DNA of 64,000 nt from Phytoactinopolyspora limicola (GTDB lineage: Bacteria > Actinomycetota > Actinomycetes > Jiangellales > Jiangellaceae), in the NCBI RefSeq assembly GCF_011320225.1, contig NZ_JAAOEN010000007.1, forward strand, positions 1-64,000. The letters are read 5' to 3'. Positions 51,360-60,559 of the stretch are shown here, one piece after another. The stretch's first letter is position 1; each line of letters begins with the position of its first letter. The translations under genes were made by a program, and so were the position numbers. The notes under the pieces were generated by a model. That model was not told the DNA's origin, searched no databases, and saw nothing but the letters and a program-made list of their open reading frames with translations.

Positions 51360-52121
51360 TCATCCATCAACCGATGCCGCTGAAGCCGAACTCCAAGAGA
51401 CTCTCGTGATCTTCTCGACAAATGGAAGGACCGCTTCGTTGCCATCCATGCCAGAACCACAAACCCTTGTCACCGCCGTCTCGCTTACATGCAGGACAGT
51501 TAGTTTGTCGTCATCATCGATGGGCTCATCCTCGATCCATACCTCACCCGAGGCCACCGGGGCGCCGGACCAGCGCGGAACGAGGTCTATTCCACTCGTG
51601 GGCGGCATGATCGTTAGATACCCGGCGCCAGGCACATATGTGTCAACGTCTGCGACTTCCACCTTGTCGACGGCAGGTCGTGTGCTTTCAATCAGTAGTC
51701 CGCCGGCGGTATCCGTAAATCGCAGGTTCTCAAACCGCCGCGCAGCTAGCTCCGGCGCCATCTTCGGGTCTGCGAGCCACGTCGCAACCTCGTGCCACCT
51801 GCCGCGCCAAATAGCGATTCCTTGATCTGCGGAGTCCGCGTGCCCAATCATGAGATGCCCGCCTTGCGCCTCCAAGGTGTACGCCCAGTATCCGTTGAGC
51901 TCATGCCGCAAAACAAGGTCGTAGTTGCCTTTTGGCGTGACGTGCAACTCGCGTCGGCCTGGCCCCTCGGCCACCCCAGCGTATGGTCGTTGCCGAGTGA
52001 CTACGACGGAGGCGGTCCAGTGCCGCCCTGCTGGGTAGTCTGGAGCCTCAACTGTCACAACGCTGCCATCCGGTGCAGTGAAGGACGTTACCCCGGTATT
52101 CGCTTTCTCTGACGTACTCAT
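51360..52121 (-). CDS. cassette B gene 3, paralogue of cassette A gene 1
   Basis: 253 residues, no signal peptide. Its TPKGNYDLVLRHELNGYWAY then IAIWRGRWHEVATWL segments align with the cassette A gene 1 product. A C-terminal Cys (VTRVCGSGMD) is present. Family unknown. ATG at 52121 has GGAG nine bases upstream; the longer open frame is rejected because it overlaps the selenoprotein end. Confidence 0.7.
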   Translation of the reverse strand: MSTSEKANTGVTSFTAPDGSVVTVEAPDYPAGRHWTASVVVTRQRPYAGVAEGPGRRELHVTPKGNYDLVLRHELNGYWAYTLEAQGGHLMIGHADSADQGIAIWRGRWHEVATWLADPKMAPELAARRFENLRFTDTAGGLLIESTRPAVDKVEVADVDTYVPGAGYLTIMPPTSGIDLVPRWSGAPVASGEVWIEDEPIDDDDKLTVLHVSETAVTRVCGSGMDGNEAVLPFVEKITRVSWSSASAASVDG

Positions 52122-52143
52122 CTTCTCTCCTACGAGCGAGACT

Positions 52144-52902
52144 TTAGGCGAGCATCCGGTTGATAATCGCCACAACGCAGACTGCGGTGCTCGCCAGAGC
52201 TATGATCTTTATCCTCCTTTCTGCCTGTGCCAAGTTCGAGTCCCATGCCATGTCGTCTGCCCTGGCTCGTCGGCTTGCAGGCATCAAGGATCGGCCGGCG
52301 CCGAATGCTAGTCCGGCAACCAGCGCATCTGGCCACGAAGCAGCAAGAAGAATGCCAGCAGCCAGGGCATGGGGAAGGCTGGTCGTCATGTATGTGCGCA
52401 CGCCTGTACCCATTTCGAAGCCAAAGTGCAAGGCACCATAAGTGGGACCATCGTTAACTATCGACTCGGGTACCTGACGAGCATTCTGCGGTAACGGCAG
52501 CCGAACTATCCCTAGTTCGTGACCGGCAGCGATCGAATAGGTGACGATAAGCACCGTCACCACAACAGTGCTGGGCGCGAACGGATCGACAAGAAGACCA
52601 CCGACCGCCTGAACGACAATTGCGATCGCCACTCCACCGAGCAACAAGCCCAGCGTGAACCACCAGAACGACTTTCCTCGCCAGACCGACGAGATCAGCA
52701 TCGCTGAGTTGAAACTTCAAACGGATCCAGAGATGGAGTAGCCGGCGGACATGGCGATCACCACCCACGCCAAGATGATCGGCATTGTTCCCCACAACGA
52801 CCAACCCGCAACCACAACAGCGCAGGTCCCGATAGCCGCGACCGGCACCTCAGGATGGCCGGCAACCCGCCGCACGCTGGCCACTGGGCGCACCATACTC
52901 AC
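52144..52902 (-). CDS. cassette B gene 2, putative membrane selenoprotein (Sec at UGA 52719-52717)
   Basis: The GTG at 52902 overlaps the stop of the MauD-like gene (GTGA); ATG at 52896 is an alternative. The frame holds two membrane helices, a TGA at about codon 62, and continues in frame to 52144 (252 residues). Around the UGA the protein reads SGSV-U-SFNSAMLISSVWRG, matching cassette A on both sides. The downstream part has ELGIVRLPLPQNARQVPE and FGFEMGTGVRTY. An ATG at 52701 (five codons after the UGA) lacks a ribosome site and would cut off the conserved Sec motif. A SECIS-like hairpin with loop GGTCT follows. Confidence 0.87.
52677..52693 (-). promoter_or_regulatory. SECIS-like stem-loop of selenoprotein B
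   Basis: On the minus strand CTCGTC, loop GGTCT, GGCGAG: six pairs, one of them G-U. The loop GGUCU has the same five bases as the core of the Escherichia coli fdhF SECIS loop. It begins 30 bases after the UGA and lies over the same codons (S-S-V-W-R) as the hairpin in cassette A. Confidence 0.82.
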
Positions 52903-53411
52903 ACGCCGTGCGGCGCCAGAGCGCTGACGTGTTCAACAGCAACTCGAGCGGCCTCGAACGAGTCGGCAGGCTTGATAGCTACCGCTCGCCCCGACCTGTT
53001 CACGGCGATTATCGCCGGACTCCAGCCAGGATCGAGGAGGTGATATGCTCCAGCGTCAACCACATACTCAGGACCGTCAAACATCTCGACCTGATCGTCG
53101 ACGCTAAGGACAACGAAGTTAAGGGTGTCCGTGCCGTGCTCAAGTGCCAACGCCGCGAACGCAGGGGCGACCTCGGTACACAGCGGGCACGATGCAGATG
53201 CCAAAAAAACCACCGAGTGTGTCGCAACGTCGCCAGGACGTACGCTCGATGGCAGGCCCCCATCTGGCTCTAACACATTCATCGCACCACTAATTGCACC
53301 GCCCTGCGCGCTTTGCAGATCACGTAGCTGGCGCACGAGACCAGCTACGGCGAATGCCAGCAATATCAGGACGATCCAAGCGAGCACTAGACCTGCTGTC
53401 AGAACTTCCAT
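52899..53411 (-). CDS. cassette B gene 1, membrane-anchored thioredoxin-like protein (MauD-like)
   Basis: 170 residues: N-terminal helix VLTAGLVLAWIVLILLAFAVAGLV, then a periplasm-side thioredoxin fold with VFLASASCPLCTEVAPAF (CPLC active site) and DPGWSPAIIAVNRSGRAV (cis-Pro region). Counterpart of 47008-47511. ATG at 53411 has GGAGGG upstream. First gene of the cassette B operon, overlapping the selenoprotein start. Confidence 0.82.
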   Translation of the reverse strand: MEVLTAGLVLAWIVLILLAFAVAGLVRQLRDLQSAQGGAISGAMNVLEPDGGLPSSVRPGDVATHSVVFLASASCPLCTEVAPAFAALALEHGTDTLNFVVLSVDDQVEMFDGPEYVVDAGAYHLLDPGWSPAIIAVNRSGRAVAIKPADSFEAARVAVEHVSALAPHGV

Positions 53412-53624
53412 GTACGACACCCTCCGGACAAGGACGACATTTCGGCGTCCAAGTGTTGCTGACGATCGCAACACAGGGCATCGGTCGAGACAAGGCGCGT
53501 GTGGTAGCAGATTCCTGCACAGTCAGGAACTGGCCGTCATTTCAACAGCGGATTCCAGCGCGACTCAGCGGAGGCTCGATGCGTCGAGGGCCGATAGTGT
53601 CGTATTGTCGCGCCGGCCGGGTGC

Positions 53625-54512
53625 CTAGGCACGTGGACTGGTCATGTCACTTCCCGTTCAGTTGCATCGTTGTCCGGTATCAGGGAGGGCGCGAGACAGC
53701 GAATCCGTTTGAGGGCGTCGAACGATTGCCGTTTGACCGTGCCGGGTGAGCAGTTCAGCAGACCTGCTGTGTCGGCCACGGAGAGGTCTTCGTAATACCG
53801 CAGGTAGACGATGGCGCGTTGACGCGGGGTCAGATGTTTGAGGATGGTGGCCATGTCGATCCGGTCGGCCACACCGAGTTCGGTGCCGTCGGTCGCCGCT
53901 GGTTCCGGCACCTCGTCCGTGATCACTTCATGCCGCCGGCTACGCCGGCGCCACTGCGATCGGGTCTCGTTGAGCATGACCGCGCGGAGGTATTTCTCGG
54001 GGTCGCCGTCGCGGACGAGTTTGGTCCAGCGGCTCACCGCCCGGGTCAGCGCCTCCTGAACAAGATCTTCGGCCAACCCGCGGTCTGCGGTCAGCGCCAG
54101 CGCCATCCGTAGCAAGCTTGGCCCGCGGCTTGCTACAAACTCGGTAAACCCGTCCGCGTCCACCCGCGTCAACCGCCCGTTCACTGGTCGCTCACAACAG
54201 TGCCGGGCATGATGACCTGAGCGTCAACCGGCAGCGAATGCAGCAACCGAGGCTCGCCGCCGTCAGCGGGCAGAACGAACACATCGGTGGCATCCTCGAT
54301 CACGGACGTTCTGGCAACGGCAGCCCCGTCATGAGTCAGGGCCAGATACTCCCACGTCTCCTCCGACGTCGACTTGGGCAGATCAAACCGCGTGTATTCC
54401 GGCCCCAAGTGGTAACCACGCGCGATCACCCCGGTCATTCTCAGCTCACCACCATGCGGGCTGAAAACCTCAAAGCCAAACCGTGCGAGGTGATCGTCGT
54501 CGGCAAAAGAAC
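53625..54512. repeat. long direct repeat, copy 1 (sigma factor and partner 3' end)
   Basis: Nearly identical to 59228-60104. Copy 1 contains the complete sigma factor gene and the end of its partner gene. The left border of both copies is CTAGGCACGTGG and the right border GGC-A/G-AAAGAACC. The copies differ by scattered substitutions and a 12-base gap within the sigma gene. Confidence 0.9.
53642..54184 (-). CDS. SigE-family ECF RNA polymerase sigma factor
   Basis: 180 residues. Region 2 is ASRGPSLLRMALALTADRGLAEDLVQEALTRAVSRW and region 4 is LTPRQRAIVYLRYYEDLSVADTAGLLNCSPGTVKRQS. This is the SigE-family type common in Streptomyces and relatives. It overlaps the end of the preceding membrane-anchored protein (ATGA), its probable regulator. 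A second, 176-residue copy lies at 59245-59775. Confidence 0.9.
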   Translation of the reverse strand: MNGRLTRVDADGFTEFVASRGPSLLRMALALTADRGLAEDLVQEALTRAVSRWTKLVRDGDPEKYLRAVMLNETRSQWRRRSRRHEVITDEVPEPAATDGTELGVADRIDMATILKHLTPRQRAIVYLRYYEDLSVADTAGLLNCSPGTVKRQSFDALKRIRCLAPSLIPDNDATEREVT

Positions 54513-55470
54513 CTGGATGCCAGACGTCTTCGTGGACCCCACGCGGACCAGCGAGAGTCTCACGCTCGCGCAGAGCCTCAGTGGTCTCCCAATCGAAATC
54601 GCCCTGGTCATACACCGTCCCTGGCGGCGCGTTGTCTACCACTTCGTTGACTGCAACCCAAATGGTGCCGAGCGGTTCAGTGATGCGCTGCCGCTTTTCA
54701 GGCGGAACAGACGTGTCGATCGGCTCGGTGAGCTCCCCACACCCTGCGGCCACCGGCGGCAGGCCGGCGTCGTCTTCAATCTCATAGAGAATTCTCGTCT
54801 GGCTGAACGCGGTCGTCTTCCCGTCAACTGTCTGAGCGACGCATAACTGCGCTGACCCCACACCCCACGACATGACCTCCCATCGTGAACCGGCCGGACC
54901 AGGCGGAAGCGTGTAAAGCGGGCTGTTAAACCCGAACTTGAACACCTCGAATCCCGTGCCAACCCGGATCCCCATCTCCTTGCCGTCGTGAGAGAGGGCC
55001 GCCCCGTCGAGCCCGTATTGCTCAATCTTCGCCACCAGGTCCGGGTTGATCTCCACCAGCGGATACTCCGCCCCGTCCGGCGTAACCAAGTTGACCACGC
55101 AGTCACCGTCGGCGCACGTACGGTAGATCAACGTGCCCACCTCCGGCGGCGTGCCCCGCATGGGCACCTCGGGCAACCAGTCCGTCACGCTGAACGACGC
55201 ACCCGGCTTGGTCTCCGTCGGCACCGGCGCCGGCTCTTCGAACCCGGCAGGCCTGGGATCAGCCGAAGGTGAATCCCCACCAAAACCAACCACAGCGCCG
55301 GTCACCGCCACCCCACCCACCACCAACAACGCGGCGGCACCAGCCACCGCGACCACGCGGCGAGCACGGCGACGCCGAGCCAGAGCGATCGCCAGGCCGG
55401 CATCAACGTTGCCCAACGGCTGATCTAAGAAGCTCTCGAACTCTCGCCGAAACCGATCCATCCGCCCCAC
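54181..55470 (-). CDS. membrane-anchored sigma-factor partner protein (putative anti-sigma)
   Basis: 429 residues. An N-terminal cytoplasmic stretch of about 40 residues with an arginine cluster precedes one membrane helix (VVAVAGAAALLVVGGVAVTGAVVGF), then a large outer domain with YRTCADGDCVVN and a C-terminal WEYLALTHDGAAVARTS beta-propeller-like segment. The single-pass topology and coupling to the sigma gene fit an anti-sigma or co-sensor role, though no classical zinc motif is seen. Its last 85 residues are duplicated at 59772-60104. Start ATG 55470 or 55461. Confidence 0.7.
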   Translation of the reverse strand: MGRMDRFRREFESFLDQPLGNVDAGLAIALARRRRARRVVAVAGAAALLVVGGVAVTGAVVGFGGDSPSADPRPAGFEEPAPVPTETKPGASFSVTDWLPEVPMRGTPPEVGTLIYRTCADGDCVVNLVTPDGAEYPLVEINPDLVAKIEQYGLDGAALSHDGKEMGIRVGTGFEVFKFGFNSPLYTLPPGPAGSRWEVMSWGVGSAQLCVAQTVDGKTTAFSQTRILYEIEDDAGLPPVAAGCGELTEPIDTSVPPEKRQRITEPLGTIWVAVNEVVDNAPPGTVYDQGDFDWETTEALRERETLAGPRGVHEDVWHPGSFADDDHLARFGFEVFSPHGGELRMTGVIARGYHLGPEYTRFDLPKSTSEETWEYLALTHDGAAVARTSVIEDATDVFVLPADGGEPRLLHSLPVDAQVIMPGTVVSDQ

Positions 55471-56150
55471 CTACCCTCCTCCGATGCGCATTCGTTCCCC
55501 TAACACGCTCCAGCGCCCCAACCCGGTTGTGTCAGCCCGAATAACGATTCGGCATCCCCCACCGCAACGGCCGGCATAGTCGGCCCTAGCTTCGATCTGG
55601 TGAGGCCGCCCGGTCGCTGCATGCCGACCTGCTAGAAGTTTGCGTCCTAGGGCCGAAGATGCCTCTGGCCTGCCACCGCCAGGAATCCTGCCCATCATGC
55701 CTTGGGCGAGTTGTTGATCATCAGCATCACCGTCTACCTCCCCCCGAATCAGGGGCATGACCACTTCTGTTCCTCGGACCCTAGCGCCGCCCCAGCGCCG
55801 CGATCCATTACCCACCCGAGGCGCCATCCTGGTGAATCTGGCACGCCCAACGCCAAAGGCAGCACAGATGCGCAGCCACAGGTCGCCATAAGTGCGACGA
55901 TCTCGGCCATGCGGGACCTCGGCCGACTGCCGAACGTGGGCACCAGTAGTGGTCGAAGCATGGGCGCTGGTTGGCAACGCTCCGCCGATGTTCTTGTGCT
56001 TCTCGAGGTATATCGTATGGCCAACTGCCGCTGTGTCATCAAGCTCTCCGCCAATTGATGCCTTGCAGAATGTTGCCGTGTGGACGTGTAGACATCGGAG
56101 GCAAGTTGCCCGCAGTCTTAGTACTACACCACTGAGAGTTCGGGACTGTC
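55471..56150. other. intergenic stretch without a recognised gene
   Basis: About 680 bases. Open frames on both strands lack family resemblance. It separates the sigma locus from the rhodanese gene and may contain decayed sequence. Confidence 0.4.
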
Positions 56151-56549
56151 ATGCCCAAGAATATCGATGAACTGTTGACTCAAGCACGTCAGGCATTGTC
56201 ACGTTTAGATGCCCGTGTCGCACATGAACACATCAGAGGAGGCTCAGTCATCGTCGATATTCGTTCGATGGAACAGTGTGTTCAAGACGGATTCATACCA
56301 GGCGCAGTGTGGGTCGAACGAAATGTACTTGAATGGCGCGCTGATCCGACGAGTCGTTGGAACGACCCGCGAATTGCTCGCCGCGATGTACCAGTAATCA
56401 TCATGTGCAACGAGGGATATCAGTCAAGCCTCTGTGCGGCAACGTTGCGAGAATTTGGACTGCCCGCTACTGACGTCATCGGCGGGTTCCAAGCATGGAT
56501 CGCCTATGGCCTGCCCACCCTACCTCGCCAGTCAACGTTTATCGGGTGA
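56151..56549 (+). CDS. rhodanese-like sulfurtransferase
   Basis: 132 residues. Single rhodanese domain: VIVDIRSMEQCVQDGFIPGAVWVERNVLEWR with the active-site loop VIIMCNEGYQSSLCAATL (catalytic Cys) and GGFQAW. It transfers sulfur, and in some organisms rhodaneses handle selenium too. ATG at 56151; its AT-richer composition matches the LuxR gene that follows, suggesting shared transfer. Confidence 0.85.
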   Translation: MPKNIDELLTQARQALSRLDARVAHEHIRGGSVIVDIRSMEQCVQDGFIPGAVWVERNVLEWRADPTSRWNDPRIARRDVPVIIMCNEGYQSSLCAATLREFGLPATDVIGGFQAWIAYGLPTLPRQSTFIG

Positions 56550-56897
56550 GGCAACGGGCGGTGCGCTCGGCGACATAGCAATGTCCCGTCGCCATATCGC
56601 CTTGTCGATCAAGAGGACCAAACCGCGACCATGCGGCCCGTTCAGCTACCCTGGCCTGATCTGTGCGCACACAGGTGTGCCAGCAGGTGCAGGTCGGCCT
56701 TGCTCGTCACCTCGCCTTCTGCCTGGCAGGGCATAGCGCCCGATTGCCCCCACAGCACGCCCGATTGCCTCCACAGCAGATGGCATGAAGCTGCATCGCG
56801 ACTTCTTGCAGCGCCAGTTTCGACACTCTCTGCTACCATATGGGTAATTTGTGGCCCAACTCCTGTTGTCATGAGGGGATGCAGCAGTTTAGCCACA

Positions 56898-57899
56898 ATG
56901 GGGGTGGGGAGCTGCGACTTGCTGGAACCAATCGGTCCGTCGTCTCGCGCGGAAACTATCTACCGCTTCGTACTGTTCAATCCGGGACTCTCGATAGATG
57001 AAGTCGCAGCGGCTACCGAAGTAGAGCGAGCTGCCGTGTCAGGTGTGGCGCATGAGCTCAAAGAGTTGAATCTGGTGACGGTGACGGACGACGAACACTT
57101 GAATCCCGTGTCACCGCAAGTAGGCCTGAGGGACCTCTGCATACAAGCAGAAGTTGGCGTCGCAGACCGCCAGCAACAAGTCGATGCCGCACGGAAGGCG
57201 GTCGAGCTGCTGATCCTGGAGTACGAGCAGAGCCGCAAGGTTGCTATGGCGGAACAGATCGACGGCGAGGATCGCGTGCGTGATCTGGCGTGTTCCATGT
57301 TGGATGAGATTGACGCGGAACTCTCAATATGCTTTCCTCCACACGTCACCTGGGTGCGAACATGTTGTTCGATAAGCTCTAGCCCTCTATTTACTCGTAT
57401 CTCCACGGGTAAAACTCGAGCGCGTGTGGTGCACCAACAAAACGACCGGGCACTATCGACTACAACCCGCCGCTTTACTCACTCCGTTTCCGAGGCCGGA
57501 GGGGAAGTCCGCCTGCTACCGCACGTGTCGGCGCCGTTGATGCTCGTCGATGGTGCGGTGGTCATACTTTCACCTCCCGGGGACAACCACACTGTAAGCG
57601 CTTGGCGAGTGACCAATCCGAGCATTGTTAAAACTACTCGAGTACTGTTTGATCTCCAATGGAACGCTGCCACGCCTGTCAGCGAGCCACAGCAGAGAAA
57701 CAAGGATGAGCTGACATCGCTCGACTTTGAACTACTGCGGCTCCTTTCCGAAGGCCACACAGACAAGGCCGTCGCAGCCAAGTTGGGAATCGGCTTGCGC
57801 ACTGTAGGCAAGAGAATGGCAGAGCTCTGCACGATGCTCGGCGCTCGAAGTCGTTTCCAGGCCGGCGTGCGTGCCGCACAACGAGGATGGCTAAGGTGA
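56898..57899 (+). CDS. TrmB/LuxR hybrid transcriptional regulator
   Basis: About 333 residues. An N-terminal TrmB-like winged helix (AETIYRFVLFNPGLSIDEVAAATEVERAAVSGVAHELKELNLV), a middle region with SAPLMLVDGAVVIL and a C-terminal LuxR HTH (FELLRLLSEGHTDKAVAAKLGIGLRTVGKRMAEL). Same architecture as the regulator at 45036-45998. Start ATG 56898 or TTG 56919 (GGGGAG upstream). Its stop lies against the IS701-type element. It may regulate cassette B at a distance. Confidence 0.78.
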   Translation: MGVGSCDLLEPIGPSSRAETIYRFVLFNPGLSIDEVAAATEVERAAVSGVAHELKELNLVTVTDDEHLNPVSPQVGLRDLCIQAEVGVADRQQQVDAARKAVELLILEYEQSRKVAMAEQIDGEDRVRDLACSMLDEIDAELSICFPPHVTWVRTCCSISSSPLFTRISTGKTRARVVHQQNDRALSTTTRRFTHSVSEAGGEVRLLPHVSAPLMLVDGAVVILSPPGDNHTVSAWRVTNPSIVKTTRVLFDLQWNAATPVSEPQQRNKDELTSLDFELLRLLSEGHTDKAVAAKLGIGLRTVGKRMAELCTMLGARSRFQAGVRAAQRGWLR

Positions 57900-59170
57900 C
57901 GCCGACGGGAGCTTCTGTGCCGCGGGTCGGTGTAGGGCCGGGTGAGGGTGTTGATCAGGTGGTGGATTTCGTTGCAGGCCAGAGGGACGAGCTTGTCGCC
58001 GGGGTCGGGCTGTGATGATCGCTCGGTCGCGGCGGTGACGGCGAGGAAGGCATGCGCGAGCATGGACAGCACGGTCCAGCGTCGCCAGGAGGTCCACGTC
58101 CTCACCTGGTGCTCGTCCAGCCCGCACAGTCCCTTGCCAGTTTGGAAGCTCTCCTCCACCGTCCACCCGCCTTGCCGGCGATCCTGACCAGCACGGATAG
58201 CGGCACGGGGTCAGGTGAGTAGCAGCGGTAGTACGCCAGCTCACCGGTGGCGGTGTTCCGGCGGACGAGCAGCCACCGATGCCCCTGCTGATCGTGATCG
58301 ACGTCGACCAGCACCCAGTCGTAGACCCGTGGCCCCTTCACGCCATGACCGGCCGAGTACTGCTGCCAGGCTCGTTTCGGGAGCTGTTGGGTGATCTGGC
58401 CAGCGCGTTGTTTCCCGGCGCCGGTGCTGACCCGGTGCTCACGCGAGACGGCCAGCACATACCCCACCTGGCGTTGCTCCAACTCTTGACGTAGGTGCGG
58501 GTCGGCGCCGTAGACCTCGTCACCGGCCACCCATCGCGCCTTCACTCCGGCGTCGAGCGCGCGGGCGATCATCTGCCGGGCCAGCTGTGGCTTGGTCGCG
58601 AACTGAACATCGTCAGGCACCCCAGCCCCGGTCAGGCGATCGGCGTCGCTGGTCCAGGACTTGGGCAGGTATAGATCCCGGTCGATGAACGCATGCCCTC
58701 TGCTGGTGGTGTAGGTCAGATGCACCGCAACCTGCGCGTTCTCCACCCGTCCGGCAGTGCCGGTGTACTGCCGCTGCACCCCGACCGTGCAGACGCCCTT
58801 CTTCACGTCGCCGGTCTCGTCCACCACCAACATCGCCCTGTCCTCGCCGAGCCCATCGATGACGTAGTCACGCAGGTCATCCCGGACGCCGTCGGCGTCC
58901 CACGACGCCCTGAACAACAGGTTCTGCAGCCCATCCGGGCTCCGATGCCCGACGTGCTCGGCGATCGTCCAGCAGTTCTTCCGCGGCAGGTCCGACATCA
59001 ACCCCGTGACCAGGTCACACGCGCTCCGATACGCCTCCACCCGGGCAAACCGGGCCGCGATCTGAGACATCAGCACCTGCCTCTCCACCCGCCACCTATC
59101 AACGTCTACGCTTGGCCCTACGGCCACCGTAAGATCATTCTTTGTCTTCACAAACCAAGATCATCGAGCG
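57900..59170 (-). mobile_element. IS701-type insertion sequence, frameshifted
   Basis: A single transposase gene on the minus strand with DDE motifs VVDETGDVKKG and WVAGDEVYGAD. The left boundary abuts the LuxR stop; terminal inverted repeats were not convincingly identified. It lies beside the second copy of the sigma locus, so recombination around it may explain the duplication. Confidence 0.75.
57920..59151 (-). pseudogene. IS701-family transposase with frameshift
   Basis: The first about 330 residues (start MKTKNDLTVAVGPSVDVDRW, ATG 59151) are continuous to LSVLVRIAGKAGG near 58165; then the expected WTVEESFQTGKGLCGLDEHQVRTW is in another frame (58159 downward), ending with LAHAFLAVTAATERS and PLACNEIHHLINTL. 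A few extra bases in a G-rich run (GGCAAGGCGGGTGGACGG on the minus strand) cause the shift. Probably inactive unless frameshifting occurs. Confidence 0.8.
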
Positions 59171-59244
59171 GTGGCCGCTCCATGTCCAGCACCGACACGA
59201 CCAAGATCACGATCTACGGCTGGAGCACTAGGCACGTGGGCCGG

Positions 59245-59775
59245 TCATGTCACTTCCCGTTCAGTTGCATCGTTGTCCGGTATCAGGGAGGGCGCAAGAC
59301 AGCGAATCCGTTTGAGGGCGTCGAACGACTGTCGCTTGACCGTGCCGGGCGAGCAGTTCAGCAGGGCTGCCGCGTCGGCCACGGAGAGGTCTTCGTAATA
59401 CCGCAGGTAGACGATGGCGCGTTGACGCGGGGTCAGATGTTTGAGGATGGTGGCCATGTCGATCCGGTCCGCCACACCGAGTTCGGTGCCGTCGGTCGCC
59501 GCTGGTTCCGGCACGTCGTCGGTGATCACTTCGTGCCGCCGGCTACGCCGGCGCCACTGCGATCGGGTCTCGTTGAGCATAGCCGCCCGGATGTACTTCT
59601 CGGGGTCGCCGTCGCGGAGCAGCTTTCCCCAGCGGCTCACCGCCTCCTGAACAAGATCTTCGGCCAACCCGCGGTCTGCGGTCAGCGCCAGCGCCATCCG
59701 TAGCAAGCTTGGCCCGCGGCTTGCTACAAACTCGGTAAACCCGTCTCCGTCCACGTGCGTCAACCGCCCGTTCAC
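59245..59775 (-). CDS. SigE-family sigma factor, duplicate copy
   Basis: 176 residues, nearly identical to the 53642-54184 product; a 4-residue deletion removes LTRA from QEALTRAVSRW within region 2. The remaining regions 2 and 4 are intact. Without a complete upstream partner gene it may be unexpressed or unregulated. Confidence 0.85.
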   Translation of the reverse strand: MNGRLTHVDGDGFTEFVASRGPSLLRMALALTADRGLAEDLVQEAVSRWGKLLRDGDPEKYIRAAMLNETRSQWRRRSRRHEVITDDVPEPAATDGTELGVADRIDMATILKHLTPRQRAIVYLRYYEDLSVADAAALLNCSPGTVKRQSFDALKRIRCLAPSLIPDNDATEREVT

Positions 59776-60104
59776 TGGTCGCTCACAACAGTGCCGGGCA
59801 TGATGACCTGAGCGTCAACCGGCAGCGAATGCAGCAACCGGGGTTCACCGCCGTCAGCGGGCAGAACGAACACATCGGTGGCATCCTCGATCACGGACGT
59901 TCTGGCAACGGCAGCCCCGTCATGAGTCAGGGCCAGGTATTCCCACGTCTCCTCCGACGTCGACTTGGGCAGATCAAACCGCGTGTATTCCGGCCCCAAG
60001 TGGTAACCACGCGCGATCACCGCAGTCATTCTCAGCTCACCACCATGGGGGCTGAAAACCTCAAAGCCAAACCGTGCGAGGTGATCGTCGTCGGCGAAAG
60101 AACC
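59772..60104 (-). pseudogene. C-terminal fragment of the sigma-factor partner protein
   Basis: The last about 110 codons of the 54181-55470 gene are repeated here (ARGYHLGPEYTRFDLPKST to the stop). The membrane helix and the N-terminal domain are absent. It ends at the duplication border. Confidence 0.85.
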
Positions 60105-60352
60105 AGGTTAATGACTGGAATGAGCTGACCGGAGCCATTGAAGGGCAAGATCCCATAGACGTAGACCAAGACCAGCTGAGAGAGTTTAGACAGTTCGAGA
60201 TCACCGTTGCCGTGGCTGACCGCGAATGCCGATCTGAGCACTACCAAGACACCTTCGATCAAGTGGCCCACGAGCACGAGAAAGAGTTCGTCACTCAACA
60301 ACGAGAACTGCTAGAGACCTTTCGCGAGGCGCTCAGCACAGGAGGCCGCTAG
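60105..60352 (+). pseudogene. 3' fragment of an unidentified gene cut by the duplication
   Basis: The plus frame reads VNDWNELTGAIEGQDPIDVD, then LREFRQFEITVAVADRECRS and a Glu-rich helical end, closing at a stop at 60350. It resembles the C-terminus of actinobacterial secreted or helical proteins, but has no start of its own. The border at 60104 is that of the duplicate, so the gene was truncated there. Confidence 0.55.
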
Positions 60353-60559
60353 CCCAGATCTTTCATTGGCTGCGTGCGGTTGATCGTTGTTCCTTTGGTT
60401 GAAGTTTCGGGTGATTGTGGCTGGGTGGGCATGACATGGTGGCCGAGTGTCGTCTCGGTTGGGGCGCAGGTTCGATTGTCCGACGTGCTGCACGGGCTCG
60501 GTTGGATAAGGGCGTGAGTGGTCTGGCCGGCCGGGTTCGGCGAGAGCTCGTAGCCGCGT

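Larger units (their letters stand above)
59228..60104. repeat. long direct repeat, copy 2
   Basis: Copy of 53625-54512. It includes a whole sigma gene but only the last part of the partner gene. The right edge is fused to an unrelated plus-strand coding fragment (60105-60352). Confidence 0.9.

Noticed and set aside
52144-52701. Independent 185-residue gene starting at ATG 52701
   Set aside because: No ribosome site precedes it, and the five codons before it (S-F-N-S-A) are conserved in cassette A, which supports translation through the UGA.
55471-56150. Small genes in the gap between the sigma locus and rhodanese
   Set aside because: Several frames of about 100 codons overlap on both strands, none with homology or a convincing ribosome site.
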